Of a DNA stretch of 30,085 bases, positions 12,487 through 20,430 are shown one piece after another. Both the position numbers and the translations under genes were made by a program. The notes under the pieces were generated by a model that searched no databases, was not told the DNA's origin, and was given only the letters and a program-made list of their open reading frames with translations. The stretch's first letter is position 1. Each line of letters opens with the position of its first letter. The stretch comes from a virus: the IMG/VR virus record IMGVR_UViG_3300009506_000192, positions 1 through 30,085 of that record. One strand, written 5' to 3'.

Positions 12487-14921
12487 TGGCAAGTACAACC
12501 TTCGTAACCGGCACAATTGTTCAAGCCGCATGGCTGAACGCAACTAATACCGTTGTCTACGGTGTTGGTTCCACTACGGGTCAAATCCTGACTTCAACAG
12601 GGGATGGTACCGCTGCGACCTGGCAAGATGCCACCGTTGCAACGCTTAATGACCTCACTGACGTCACCATCACGGCTGTTGCCTCTGGTGACTATTTGCG
12701 TTATAGTGGCAGTGCCTGGGTTAATGTAACTAATTCACAGATTATTACGGATATCAATGCGACGCTAGATCATGGGACGTTAGCGGGTCTAACCGATGAT
12801 GACCATACTCAGTATCTTCTAGCTGATGGAAGTCGTGCGCTAAGTGCTGATTGGAACGCTGGTTCTCAGACAATCACCAATTTGCGTATAGTCACGGGTG
12901 AACCAGGTGCAGAGGGAACTGGAGTCACTGTTTCCGGTGCAACCTACAATGCACACCTTAAGTCCAGCGACATCAATGATTCAGATCCAGCACACCTGCA
13001 TCTGCACCGCCACTCACTTACCTTGCCTCCTCTGTGGCTTACGAGCCGCTCTCATAGCGCCGGTAGTAGCCATACCATCGTTAGTAACGGGGATGGTCTC
13101 GGTACATGGTATGCTGTTGGCTGGGATGGTACGGACTACGCCTTCGGTGGTGCTCAAGGATTCTTTGTTGACGGGACTCCCGGCAGCAATGACATGCCGA
13201 CTCGATGGGCGCTATACACTTCTGCCGATGGCACAGAAAACCTTACTGAACGTCTGCGTATAACGTCAGCCGGTGCTTGGGGTCTTGCTGGAGCTAATTA
13301 TGGTACTGCTGCTCAGGTACTCACCAGCAATGGTTCTGCCGCCGCTCCTACGTGGCAAGATGCAGCTACCGGTGCGGGAGCATCCAAAGACATTACCCAA
13401 GCCTCACACGGATTCGCTGTTGGTGATCTCATTTATTACACCGGTTCGGCGTATGCTAAGGCAGTAGCTTCAGCAGCGTCAACCGCCGAAGTAGTTGGTA
13501 TAGTCAGTGCCGTAGCCGATACCAGCAACTTCACGCTCCTCTTTATTGGTGAGGTTACTGGTCTATCGGGTCTGACTGCCGGGAGCGTATACTTCTTAGA
13601 TCCATCGACTGCCGGGGCCATGACGGCCACTGAGCCGACAACGACCGGGTATATCAGTAAACCGGTATTCGTGGCTACCAGCACTACGGCTGGATACTTC
13701 TTCAACTACCGTGGTACCACAGTCGGTAGTGCCACCAGTACGCTGGCTCAGGACATTCAGTCTGGAGACGGTAGTACGACAGCCTTCACTCTTCCGGCAG
13801 CACCAGTTAGCGAGAACAACGTTCTGGTATTCATTAGTGGTGTGTGGCAACAGCGCGACACATATAGCGTTAGCGGCACGACTCTGACGTTCAGCACAGC
13901 TCCTCCGAGTGGCACTAACAACATCGAATTTATCGTCATCGGATCGGTTAGCGTCGGGCAAGTCGCGTCATCCGAGCGTGCACGCATCGTAGCGAACCAC
14001 ACGCTGTCGGCCTCGGTTGGATCGAGTGCCCTGACGATTGCCCTTAAGGATCACAATGGCAGCGATCCGAGTGCTTCTAGTCCGGTATCATTTTCGTTCC
14101 CGGACGGGAGTGGTGGATTCACCGATGTTGACGTGACAGCGGCGACTTCGCTGACGATTTCCAGCGGCTCGACGCTCGGCACGGCGAGCGGCGCGGTCTC
14201 GCGCATCTGGATTGTTGGATTCAACGATGGTGGGACGTTCCGCCTCGGCGCAATCAACTGCCACAGCGCGAACTACACTGCCGACGCGATGGCGTACATC
14301 AAGACGCTAAATGAGCATATCCCGGCTTCTTCGACAGCAGAGGGCGGTGCGGGTGGCGCGGATAGCGGACAGACGTTCTACACGGGGGCCTCGGTCACGT
14401 CGAAGTATTACGTGATCCTCGGCTACGTCGAGTCCACGCAGACCACAGCAGGTACGTGGGCTACTTCCCCGAGTACGGTGATGGCGTGGCGAGAAGGAAT
14501 GCCGCGCCCCGGCGATGTCATTCAGCGGGTGTGCAACACGACACTTGCCTCGCTTTCGACCACTAGCACGTCACCGGTCGCGTGGACAAACGGATCAGCT
14601 ACATTGACTGCGAATTCTGCGGCAAATGTGATTCGTGTTCGTGCTTCACACAACAGCTACTACAGTCTTGTTGGTGCAACGAACGTGGCTGTATATGCTC
14701 GAATCTATCGGGATTCAACCGGCATCAACACTACTCACAGCGTCTATGCTCAAAGTGCTGGTGGTGGTGAACAGGCATCGGGAGACATGGCCCATGAAAC
14801 GATAGTGGTTCCCGCATCAACGTCAGCTATCGCATACGCCATTTACGGCTGGATTAGTACGGCGTCATCGACCCATACCGGGGCCGGCGGGTTCATCAGC
14901 GCAGAAGAGATAATGGGATAA
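12486..14921 (+). CDS. Tail fibre / receptor-binding type protein
   Basis: This 811-residue protein is rich in Ser, Thr, Gly and Ala. Two related repeats are visible: GQILTSTGDGTAATWQDA (about 31-48) and AQVLTSNGSAAAPTWQDA (about 276-293), a module common in phage fibres. Between them lies the HGTLAGLTDDDHTQYL segment (about 95-110) typical of fibre shafts. A beta module at about 422-486 has FISGVWQQRDTYSVSG and TFSTAPPSGT, again a known fibre-type domain. The C-terminal third (about 500-811) has other motifs and higher G+C, and may be an exchanged receptor-binding tip. Fibres bind host receptors at the virion surface. No tailspike hydrolase motif is recognised. The N-terminal ATG overlaps the upstream stop. 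Confidence 0.75.
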   Translation: MASTTFVTGTIVQAAWLNATNTVVYGVGSTTGQILTSTGDGTAATWQDATVATLNDLTDVTITAVASGDYLRYSGSAWVNVTNSQIITDINATLDHGTLAGLTDDDHTQYLLADGSRALSADWNAGSQTITNLRIVTGEPGAEGTGVTVSGATYNAHLKSSDINDSDPAHLHLHRHSLTLPPLWLTSRSHSAGSSHTIVSNGDGLGTWYAVGWDGTDYAFGGAQGFFVDGTPGSNDMPTRWALYTSADGTENLTERLRITSAGAWGLAGANYGTAAQVLTSNGSAAAPTWQDAATGAGASKDITQASHGFAVGDLIYYTGSAYAKAVASAASTAEVVGIVSAVADTSNFTLLFIGEVTGLSGLTAGSVYFLDPSTAGAMTATEPTTTGYISKPVFVATSTTAGYFFNYRGTTVGSATSTLAQDIQSGDGSTTAFTLPAAPVSENNVLVFISGVWQQRDTYSVSGTTLTFSTAPPSGTNNIEFIVIGSVSVGQVASSERARIVANHTLSASVGSSALTIALKDHNGSDPSASSPVSFSFPDGSGGFTDVDVTAATSLTISSGSTLGTASGAVSRIWIVGFNDGGTFRLGAINCHSANYTADAMAYIKTLNEHIPASSTAEGGAGGADSGQTFYTGASVTSKYYVILGYVESTQTTAGTWATSPSTVMAWREGMPRPGDVIQRVCNTTLASLSTTSTSPVAWTNGSATLTANSAANVIRVRASHNSYYSLVGATNVAVYARIYRDSTGINTTHSVYAQSAGGGEQASGDMAHETIVVPASTSAIAYAIYGWISTASSTHTGAGGFISAEEIMG

Positions 14922-14923
14922 TT

Positions 14924-15466
14924 ATGGGATCAGCATTCACACCTACATTTAATGTTTCAGATGCCTCGGTCGGAGAACCTCAACTGGCCGCTGGCGCGAC
15001 TCTGAAACTCGCGACGCAGCAAGCAACGACAAGCGGGACATCGATTGACTTTACCGGAATCCCAAGCGGGACGAAACAAATCATCATCACCTATCAGGAT
15101 ATTTCCAAGGGGGCTGCCGCCAATTGGTTGATCCAAATAGGTGATTCCGGCGGAATTGAAGCAACTGGGTATGTATCTGGATGCTGGCAAGGCGGGAGCG
15201 GGGACACGTTGGCGACTGACACAACCGGCTTTATCATATCCGCATCTTCTAGTGCTGCTACGAACCAGACGGGAACCGTTATTCTCACTCTGTACGACGC
15301 AGCTACCTTCTCTTGGACCGCCTCGGGAATTGGATCGCGGAGCGATGGAGCCGGCCAAACTAGTGGCGGGTATAAAGCATTGAGTGCGGAATTGGATCGC
15401 ATTCGACTCACAACCACCGCAGGTAACACCTTCGACAACGGCAGCATCAACATTGCATACAAATAA
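14924..15466 (+). CDS. Small fibre-domain protein A
   Basis: This 180-residue protein has a beta-rich domain with TSGTSIDFTGIPSGTKQIII, IQIGDSGGIEATGY and a terminal LDRIRLTT...INIAY segment. The gene at 15840-16337 encodes the same domain. It follows the large fibre gene after two bases (stop 14919-14921, ATG 14924). The domain is similar to beta-sandwich tips often found at the C-terminus of fibre proteins. A free-standing version could be a fibre tip or accessory receptor-binding subunit. An N-terminal extension (1-30) is absent in the paralogue. Confidence 0.65.
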   Translation: MGSAFTPTFNVSDASVGEPQLAAGATLKLATQQATTSGTSIDFTGIPSGTKQIIITYQDISKGAAANWLIQIGDSGGIEATGYVSGCWQGGSGDTLATDTTGFIISASSSAATNQTGTVILTLYDAATFSWTASGIGSRSDGAGQTSGGYKALSAELDRIRLTTTAGNTFDNGSINIAYK

Positions 15467-15476
15467 GGATCAACAC

Positions 15477-15836
15477 ATGGGACGAGTTCTCACACTAGAA
15501 GAAGTAGCACTTGCGGATAGCACCGCGAAACAGCCGTTCAACGAGCCGACCGAGATCGTGCCGGTGCCAACCGACGCCGAAATGGCGACGTGGATGCCGG
15601 ACCCCGATCCGACGCGCGTCCGCTACCGCAAGGAAGTGAACGTCAGCACGGGCGAAGTCAAGTACATCGAACTGACACTCGAAGAGTACCGGGCTAGGCA
15701 CGTAGCCAAGATCAAGTCACGGAACGAGTACGTGCTTCGTAAGCAGGCGGAAGCCAAGAAAGCTGCTCGGGATGCGCTGATGAAGCGCCTGATGGACAAG
15801 ATCGAAGCGGACCCCACTATTCTCGATAGGATCTAA
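15477..15836 (+). CDS. Helical protein between fibre-domain genes
   Basis: This protein has 119 residues from ATG 15477, chosen because AAGGA lies 7 bases upstream. The frame is open upstream to 15384 but overlaps the previous gene. The N-terminal half contains an acidic Pro-rich piece (WMPDPDPTRVRYRKEV). The C-terminal half is a long charged helix rich in Arg, Lys, Glu and Ala. Fibre assembly chaperones are often small helical proteins encoded beside fibre genes, which is a possible role but not shown by a motif. G+C is clearly higher than in the genes after 16347. Confidence 0.6.
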   Translation: MGRVLTLEEVALADSTAKQPFNEPTEIVPVPTDAEMATWMPDPDPTRVRYRKEVNVSTGEVKYIELTLEEYRARHVAKIKSRNEYVLRKQAEAKKAARDALMKRLMDKIEADPTILDRI

Positions 15837-15839
15837 GTC

Positions 15840-16337
15840 GTGGCATTGACTAAACCACAAGGCGACATGGTGATGAAGCTCGGGACGGAACAGGCGTCCA
15901 CTAGCGGCACGGCGATTGATTTCACCGGCATCCCGGCAGGTACGAGGCAGATCGTTATCTGCTTTAAAGGTGTTAGCACGAACGGGGTTTCCGCCCTAAT
16001 CATCCAAATCGGTGACTCAGGGGGTATCGAGAACACCGGGTACCTAGGTGGGCAGATATTCATCAATACATCAACCCCGTCAGCGGCAAACCAGACTGAC
16101 TCGTTCCGTGTGGCATTCACTGCTGCGGCGGCGACATTGCATGGATCATTTATACTAACTTTAGAGGATGATTCCGATAACACTTGGACTATGCTTGGCG
16201 GGATGGTGCAGGACACTACTGCGGGTGGTATGACCGCTGGCAGTAAGGCGCTGTCAGGTGTGTTGGACCGTATTCGGATCACAAGCGTTAGCGCCGATAC
16301 CTTCGACGCAGGTGTTATCAACATCGCCTATTTCTAA
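15840..16337 (+). CDS. Small fibre-domain protein B
   Basis: This 165-residue protein starts at GTG 15840. It is a paralogue of the protein at 14924-15466, sharing STSGTAIDFTGIPAGT, IIQIGDSGGIENTGYLGG, SAANQT and the closing LDRIRIT...VINIAYF. It is a beta-rich, probably trimeric fibre-tip domain. Two copies with different surfaces could give two receptor specificities or form one heteromeric tip. The GTG start has only a weak AGGA site at 15827-15830, so expression may be lower. Confidence 0.65.
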   Translation: MALTKPQGDMVMKLGTEQASTSGTAIDFTGIPAGTRQIVICFKGVSTNGVSALIIQIGDSGGIENTGYLGGQIFINTSTPSAANQTDSFRVAFTAAAATLHGSFILTLEDDSDNTWTMLGGMVQDTTAGGMTAGSKALSGVLDRIRITSVSADTFDAGVINIAYF

Positions 16338-16346
16338 GGACACGTA

Positions 16347-17291
16347 ATGGCAACTTCAGGTTCTTATAATTTTGCTACATCCCGCACAGGGATCATTGAG
16401 GCTGCCCTTCGAAAACTGCAAGTACTCGCAGAAGGACAATCGGCCAACTCTACGCAATTAACTAATGGTGCCGAAGCTCTTAACTTTATGCTCAAGGCTT
16501 GGGCAGCAGATGGAATGCCTCTTTGGGCGATAAAATATGTTTACGTTTATCCGATTGCGGGCACGAATAATGTCACTATTTCGTCTTCTGGTGGTCATGC
16601 GTCATTGGAACTCGGAGCAACCGATCTCGATGGTGCCCTCTCGGCTTCCGACACCAGTGTTACAGTATCTGATGGGTCCGGGACAGCCAACTCCGACAAG
16701 ATTGGTATTGAACTTGACGACGGAACAATCCATTGGACTACCATTAGTTCAGGTGGGGGAACTAATACTGTTGTCATCGCCTCCGGAGTTGCATCCGCAG
16801 CCGCAGATGCCAATCGTGTATGGTATTATACAACCAAAGCTGAACGGTGTATCCAGATTCTAGATGCTTGGATGGTTGACCCATCAGACAACACACGTAC
16901 TCCGATTAACATTGTTGCTGAACGAGAGATTAAGAATTTTGGTAATCTGACTTCGGAAGCGAGAACCATCAGCACAATTAGTTATGTACCTTTGGATTAT
17001 ACAGGTCGGTTGACATTTTACCCGCAATGGCAAGATGGTAAGAAATATATTGAACTTCGTGCTCAGTATCCTAACGAAGATATGGATACAGCATCTGATG
17101 AACCTGCTTTTCCGGCTGAGATGTGGGAAGCGGTTGTTTACCAACTCGCCATGCGTTTGATTCCTGAATACCCAGGAGCGGATTCAGAAACTGTAAAACT
17201 TGTGTGTCAATTGGCTGTTCATTTCAAAGACCAAGCGGATGGGTTCATCCGTGAACAGGCCAGTCTATTCTTTCAACCTGAGAAGCGATAA
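16347..17291 (+). CDS. P22 gp4-like tail accessory / head-tail adaptor
   Basis: This 314-residue protein has an N-terminal SRTGIIEAALRKLQVLAEG helix and an AEALNFMLKAWAADGMPLWAIK segment, characteristic of the gp4-like adaptor family of P22-type podoviruses. A beta-rich insertion (about 85-155, Ser/Gly/Thr rich) makes it much longer than P22 gp4 (about 166 residues). The C-terminus has helices with FPAEMWEAVVYQLAMRL. gp4 binds under the portal, closes the head after packaging and connects to gp10. The gene is directly followed by the gp10-like gene with a TAATG overlap. P22 also has gp4 followed by gp10. Confidence 0.8.
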   Translation: MATSGSYNFATSRTGIIEAALRKLQVLAEGQSANSTQLTNGAEALNFMLKAWAADGMPLWAIKYVYVYPIAGTNNVTISSSGGHASLELGATDLDGALSASDTSVTVSDGSGTANSDKIGIELDDGTIHWTTISSGGGTNTVVIASGVASAAADANRVWYYTTKAERCIQILDAWMVDPSDNTRTPINIVAEREIKNFGNLTSEARTISTISYVPLDYTGRLTFYPQWQDGKKYIELRAQYPNEDMDTASDEPAFPAEMWEAVVYQLAMRLIPEYPGADSETVKLVCQLAVHFKDQADGFIREQASLFFQPEKR

Positions 17292-18958
17292 TGCCTTTCA
17301 CATCGTTGCCATTGAAATTGGATTGGGCAGGAGACGTACTTACTACGACTCCGGCTGTTGTGTGTTCGCATGTTTTTGGATTCGTACCTCAAGTCTCGTA
17401 TACCCATCATCAGATGATCTGGAATGGTTTTTATGATGAGGTAGGTGGCAAACCGGTCATTACTCCACGCGGTTCGGTAAAACCCGCAAGCGTGACGACT
17501 TTCAGTAAATCTGTGGCCCCAACAGGAGATACCCCGCGTGGGATTTTCTGGGCGAATGATATTGCTCGACTAATCGAGGTCTGGAGTGACGATATCTATG
17601 TTGATGGAACAAAAGGAACAGGTACGATGGTGGATACCGCCAGTGCCGGTCCTTGTGGATTTGCTGAAGGACGGGATACAGACGGAACTGCATATTGCTT
17701 TGTAGCTTCTCGTACCAAATCGGTCTATGTCAATAGTGCTGGAACAGTAACTGCAATTACTGATAGCGATTACCCTGCCAACGTCGTTCCGACTCCGGTA
17801 GTGTTGGATAGTTATGTATTCATTCCACAAGAAAGCACCAACAAAATCTATAATAGTTCTCCTGGTGACAAAACGGTATGGCAAGCTTCGACCTACATGG
17901 TGATGGAGCAAGAAGGCGACAACGTTGTTGGTTTGGCTAAACATCACAATATGTTGGTAGCCTTTGGCACACGACATACTGAATTCTTCCGGGACGCGGG
18001 TATCGCGTCTCCTAACTCTCCGTTGCTGCGGGTGACTGAATATACCCGTAAGATTGGTTGTGTCAATCGTGCATCGATTGTCACGTTTGATGACGTGACC
18101 TTTTTCATTGGAATTGATGAAAGTGGGATTATTGGTGTTTACAAGTTAGAAGACTTCCGGATTGAGAAGATCTCTACTCCAACAATCGATCAACAACTTC
18201 GTAACGCTGCTGGTTCGAATAAGAAGATTGGAGTATTGACTACGGATTGGGTAGACTATGCTACGGCCACTCCGGGTTCTGGCAGTACCACTGCAATGGT
18301 ATTAGAGAGTTTCGGTCGTCCTTTGTATATCATTAACCGAGGTGGGGCGTCTTCTCTTGGCGCAACATCACAGTATGATCCAGCATTGGTCTATGATACC
18401 AAATTTAAACTTTGGTACATGTGGAGTGGGCGGCATTACTATACGGCAGGTGGTGCCTATGTGTGGGGTGCTTGGTCCTTTCCTTTTATGACATCAGTGA
18501 AGTCCTCTGCCCTGTCTCAAACATATCAATATGGACAGCCAACTCTAGGATCACAAGCTACGAAACCGTGGGAATATGGTACATCATACCAAGATACCAC
18601 CGTGGAGAACACAGCATTAGCAACTGCACTAGAATGGGCTATCTATCTTCCAGCTATTAAAGAAGACGGTCGTTATGCTATTTCGCGTGTTGTTGTGGAT
18701 TCGTATACCGGTGGCGGAACGATCTATACATTCTCAGGATCTACGTGCCCCATGTTTTATCCTATATCTACTTCGACATATGATACAGCGAATACCGTAT
18801 CTCCTTCGTCTGGCAATCCCGCCATCTTTAATCGGGTGACAGGATGGAATGACATTAGCCAATTGATTTACCATCAAACAGCAAGTGCCGATCCCTCGCA
18901 AAGTAGAATGTGGGGTATTCATGTGTTAGTGAATGCATCGAAGGTGAGGCAAGGATAA
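17291..18958 (+). CDS. P22 gp10-like packaged-DNA stabilisation / tail hub protein
   Basis: This 555-residue protein follows the gp10-type pattern. The beta-propeller-like body is readable from about 80 to 430, with repeated beta blades and segments such as GLAKHHNMLVAFGTRHTEFF, ASIVTFDDVTFFIGIDESG and YKLEDFRIEKISTPTIDQQL. The last is a recognisable family stretch. P22 gp10 is about 472 residues, so this is a somewhat longer member with an extended C-terminal beta domain. It forms the hub joining the tail to the gp4-like adaptor. The start overlaps the upstream stop. Confidence 0.8.
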   Translation: MPFTSLPLKLDWAGDVLTTTPAVVCSHVFGFVPQVSYTHHQMIWNGFYDEVGGKPVITPRGSVKPASVTTFSKSVAPTGDTPRGIFWANDIARLIEVWSDDIYVDGTKGTGTMVDTASAGPCGFAEGRDTDGTAYCFVASRTKSVYVNSAGTVTAITDSDYPANVVPTPVVLDSYVFIPQESTNKIYNSSPGDKTVWQASTYMVMEQEGDNVVGLAKHHNMLVAFGTRHTEFFRDAGIASPNSPLLRVTEYTRKIGCVNRASIVTFDDVTFFIGIDESGIIGVYKLEDFRIEKISTPTIDQQLRNAAGSNKKIGVLTTDWVDYATATPGSGSTTAMVLESFGRPLYIINRGGASSLGATSQYDPALVYDTKFKLWYMWSGRHYYTAGGAYVWGAWSFPFMTSVKSSALSQTYQYGQPTLGSQATKPWEYGTSYQDTTVENTALATALEWAIYLPAIKEDGRYAISRVVVDSYTGGGTIYTFSGSTCPMFYPISTSTYDTANTVSPSSGNPAIFNRVTGWNDISQLIYHQTASADPSQSRMWGIHVLVNASKVRQG

Positions 18959-19338
18959 TGATTATTCTGACGTCCGTTAATCGCAAATTGCAGGTTGTAT
19001 TAGGTGCAGCCGCCACCACAAATAATATTCCAGTGATCGTGCATTTTGAAGATGTACGAGCACAAGATGACCAACAAGGTTATGGTTGTCAGATTAATAA
19101 TAGCAACGATACCACACAAGTCGTCATTTGTACTGCACCGACTGGAGGTGTAACTCGTCTAATCAAATCCTTGTCTATTTGGCAAGCAGATACGACTACG
19201 GCAACTGTAACGGTGTCTTATAATGATAATGGTACTTTGTATACCGTATTCAAAGCCGCATTGGCTTCTGGAGATCAAGTCTTCTATGAAGATCAAAGTG
19301 GCTGGCAAGTGTTGGATTCGACTGGAGCAATCAAATAA
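18958..19338 (+). CDS. Beta-domain virion protein (paralogue pair, first)
   Basis: This protein has 126 residues from ATG 18958, the TAATG overlap with the upstream stop. A longer frame at 18910 lies inside the gp10-like gene and is rejected. It consists of one beta-rich domain with CTAPTGGVTRLIKSLSI, ATVTVSYNDNGT and a closing FYEDQSGWQVLDSTGAI. The same domain forms the N-terminal part of the next protein. It is probably a small virion or fibre-associated protein. I know no named family. Confidence 0.65.
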   Translation: MIILTSVNRKLQVVLGAAATTNNIPVIVHFEDVRAQDDQQGYGCQINNSNDTTQVVICTAPTGGVTRLIKSLSIWQADTTTATVTVSYNDNGTLYTVFKAALASGDQVFYEDQSGWQVLDSTGAIK

Positions 19339-20420
19339 TGATGGTCGTATCCAGCCCTAGTCGTAAGATTGAGGCTGCTCTAGCGGATACCGTAGCATCT
19401 ACTAGTGTAGAGTTTTCGTGTGTCTATAAGATCTGGATCGAGTATGGTGAAAGTCCTGGATACGGAACTACAGTTGGAACGATTAGTGGCACGACTCCTG
19501 CCACATTAGTACCTGCTCCAACGGGCGGTCGTGTACATGAAGTCGAAAGTCTGATCTTTCATAACGCAGATAGCACTTCAGTCACAGTCAACTTTAGACA
19601 AGATGAATCTGCAACAGACAATACGTTCATGCAGGTTTCCGTACCTAGTGGATACACACTGTCCTATAGTGACAAAAATGGGTTTCAGGTAAGAGATACT
19701 ACAGGAAGTCTATTGCAATCCAGCGTACCAACCTCCCTGGTACTTTGGCATTGTGATGGAACGGATGGAGATACAAGTTCTCCGTGGACTCCAGATATCG
19801 GTAATCCTCCTCTCTTCTACAGGGCAACTGCCTTTGGAGAATTGGATACCGCTATTACCAAGTTTGGCACAGCGTCATATAGAATGCCGTCTGGTGGTAA
19901 CCGCAGACTAGAGACTTACGATGGTTCCCCGTGGACACCTAACCTAAGCGACCAATCGTTTTCGTGGGATTTCTGGTTTTATGTGGTTGCATCAGGAACC
20001 CCTAGTCTAACATGGGCATTACATAACTCGACTGGTACTGGAACATTCGCTTGTCAATTCTTACTGGACTTTTCTACCGGGACCAACAATGTATATAGTT
20101 TGATTTACGAATCTGATGGTACGACACCGGTCATAGACCACTACACAACCGCCCAAGACAGTTATACATTTTCCAATGATACTTGGTATCACTTTGCATT
20201 ACAACGAGACCGCACTTCTGGTCATTGGACGATGTGGATAGATGGTACGGTGGTTTGGGATGTAGCCAATGACAACACAACACTGGCGATTCAAGGAATG
20301 CAGTTTAATTCAGGAACAGGCGGAACGGATGTGCATTTTGAAGAGATCCGTTTGACCAACGCTACTCCATACACGTATAACACAGCATTCACTCCAGAAA
20401 CTGCAGCATATACTCGCTAA
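19338..20420 (+). CDS. Beta domain fused to LamG-type lectin domain
   Basis: This 360-residue protein has two parts. Residues 1-128 are homologous to the previous protein, with PAPTGGRVHEVESLIFHN and YSDKNGFQVRDTTGSLL aligning to its motifs. Residues about 132-355 have a LamG / concanavalin-type fold pattern: LVLWHCDGTDG, ITKFGTASYRM, FSWDFWFYV, WYHFALQRDRTSGHWTMWIDG and FEEIRLTN. Such domains usually bind glycans or other surface ligands. It is probably a virion surface or adsorption protein. The ATG at 19338 overlaps the upstream stop. Another ATG follows at 19341. Confidence 0.75.
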   Translation: MMVVSSPSRKIEAALADTVASTSVEFSCVYKIWIEYGESPGYGTTVGTISGTTPATLVPAPTGGRVHEVESLIFHNADSTSVTVNFRQDESATDNTFMQVSVPSGYTLSYSDKNGFQVRDTTGSLLQSSVPTSLVLWHCDGTDGDTSSPWTPDIGNPPLFYRATAFGELDTAITKFGTASYRMPSGGNRRLETYDGSPWTPNLSDQSFSWDFWFYVVASGTPSLTWALHNSTGTGTFACQFLLDFSTGTNNVYSLIYESDGTTPVIDHYTTAQDSYTFSNDTWYHFALQRDRTSGHWTMWIDGTVVWDVANDNTTLAIQGMQFNSGTGGTDVHFEEIRLTNATPYTYNTAFTPETAAYTR

Positions 20421-20430
20421 TAGGTAGATA

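Noticed and set aside
13757-14002. Several short - strand open frames in the fibre region (for example 13596-13961 and 13757-14002)
   Set aside because: They are shadows of the Ser/Thr/Ala-rich fibre frame, whose codons rarely give stops on the other strand. No domain or start signal supports them.
18910-18957. N-terminal extension of the small beta-domain gene from 18910
   Set aside because: It lies fully within the end of the gp10-like gene. The TAATG junction at 18956-18960 and the alignment with the neighbouring paralogue support ATG 18958.
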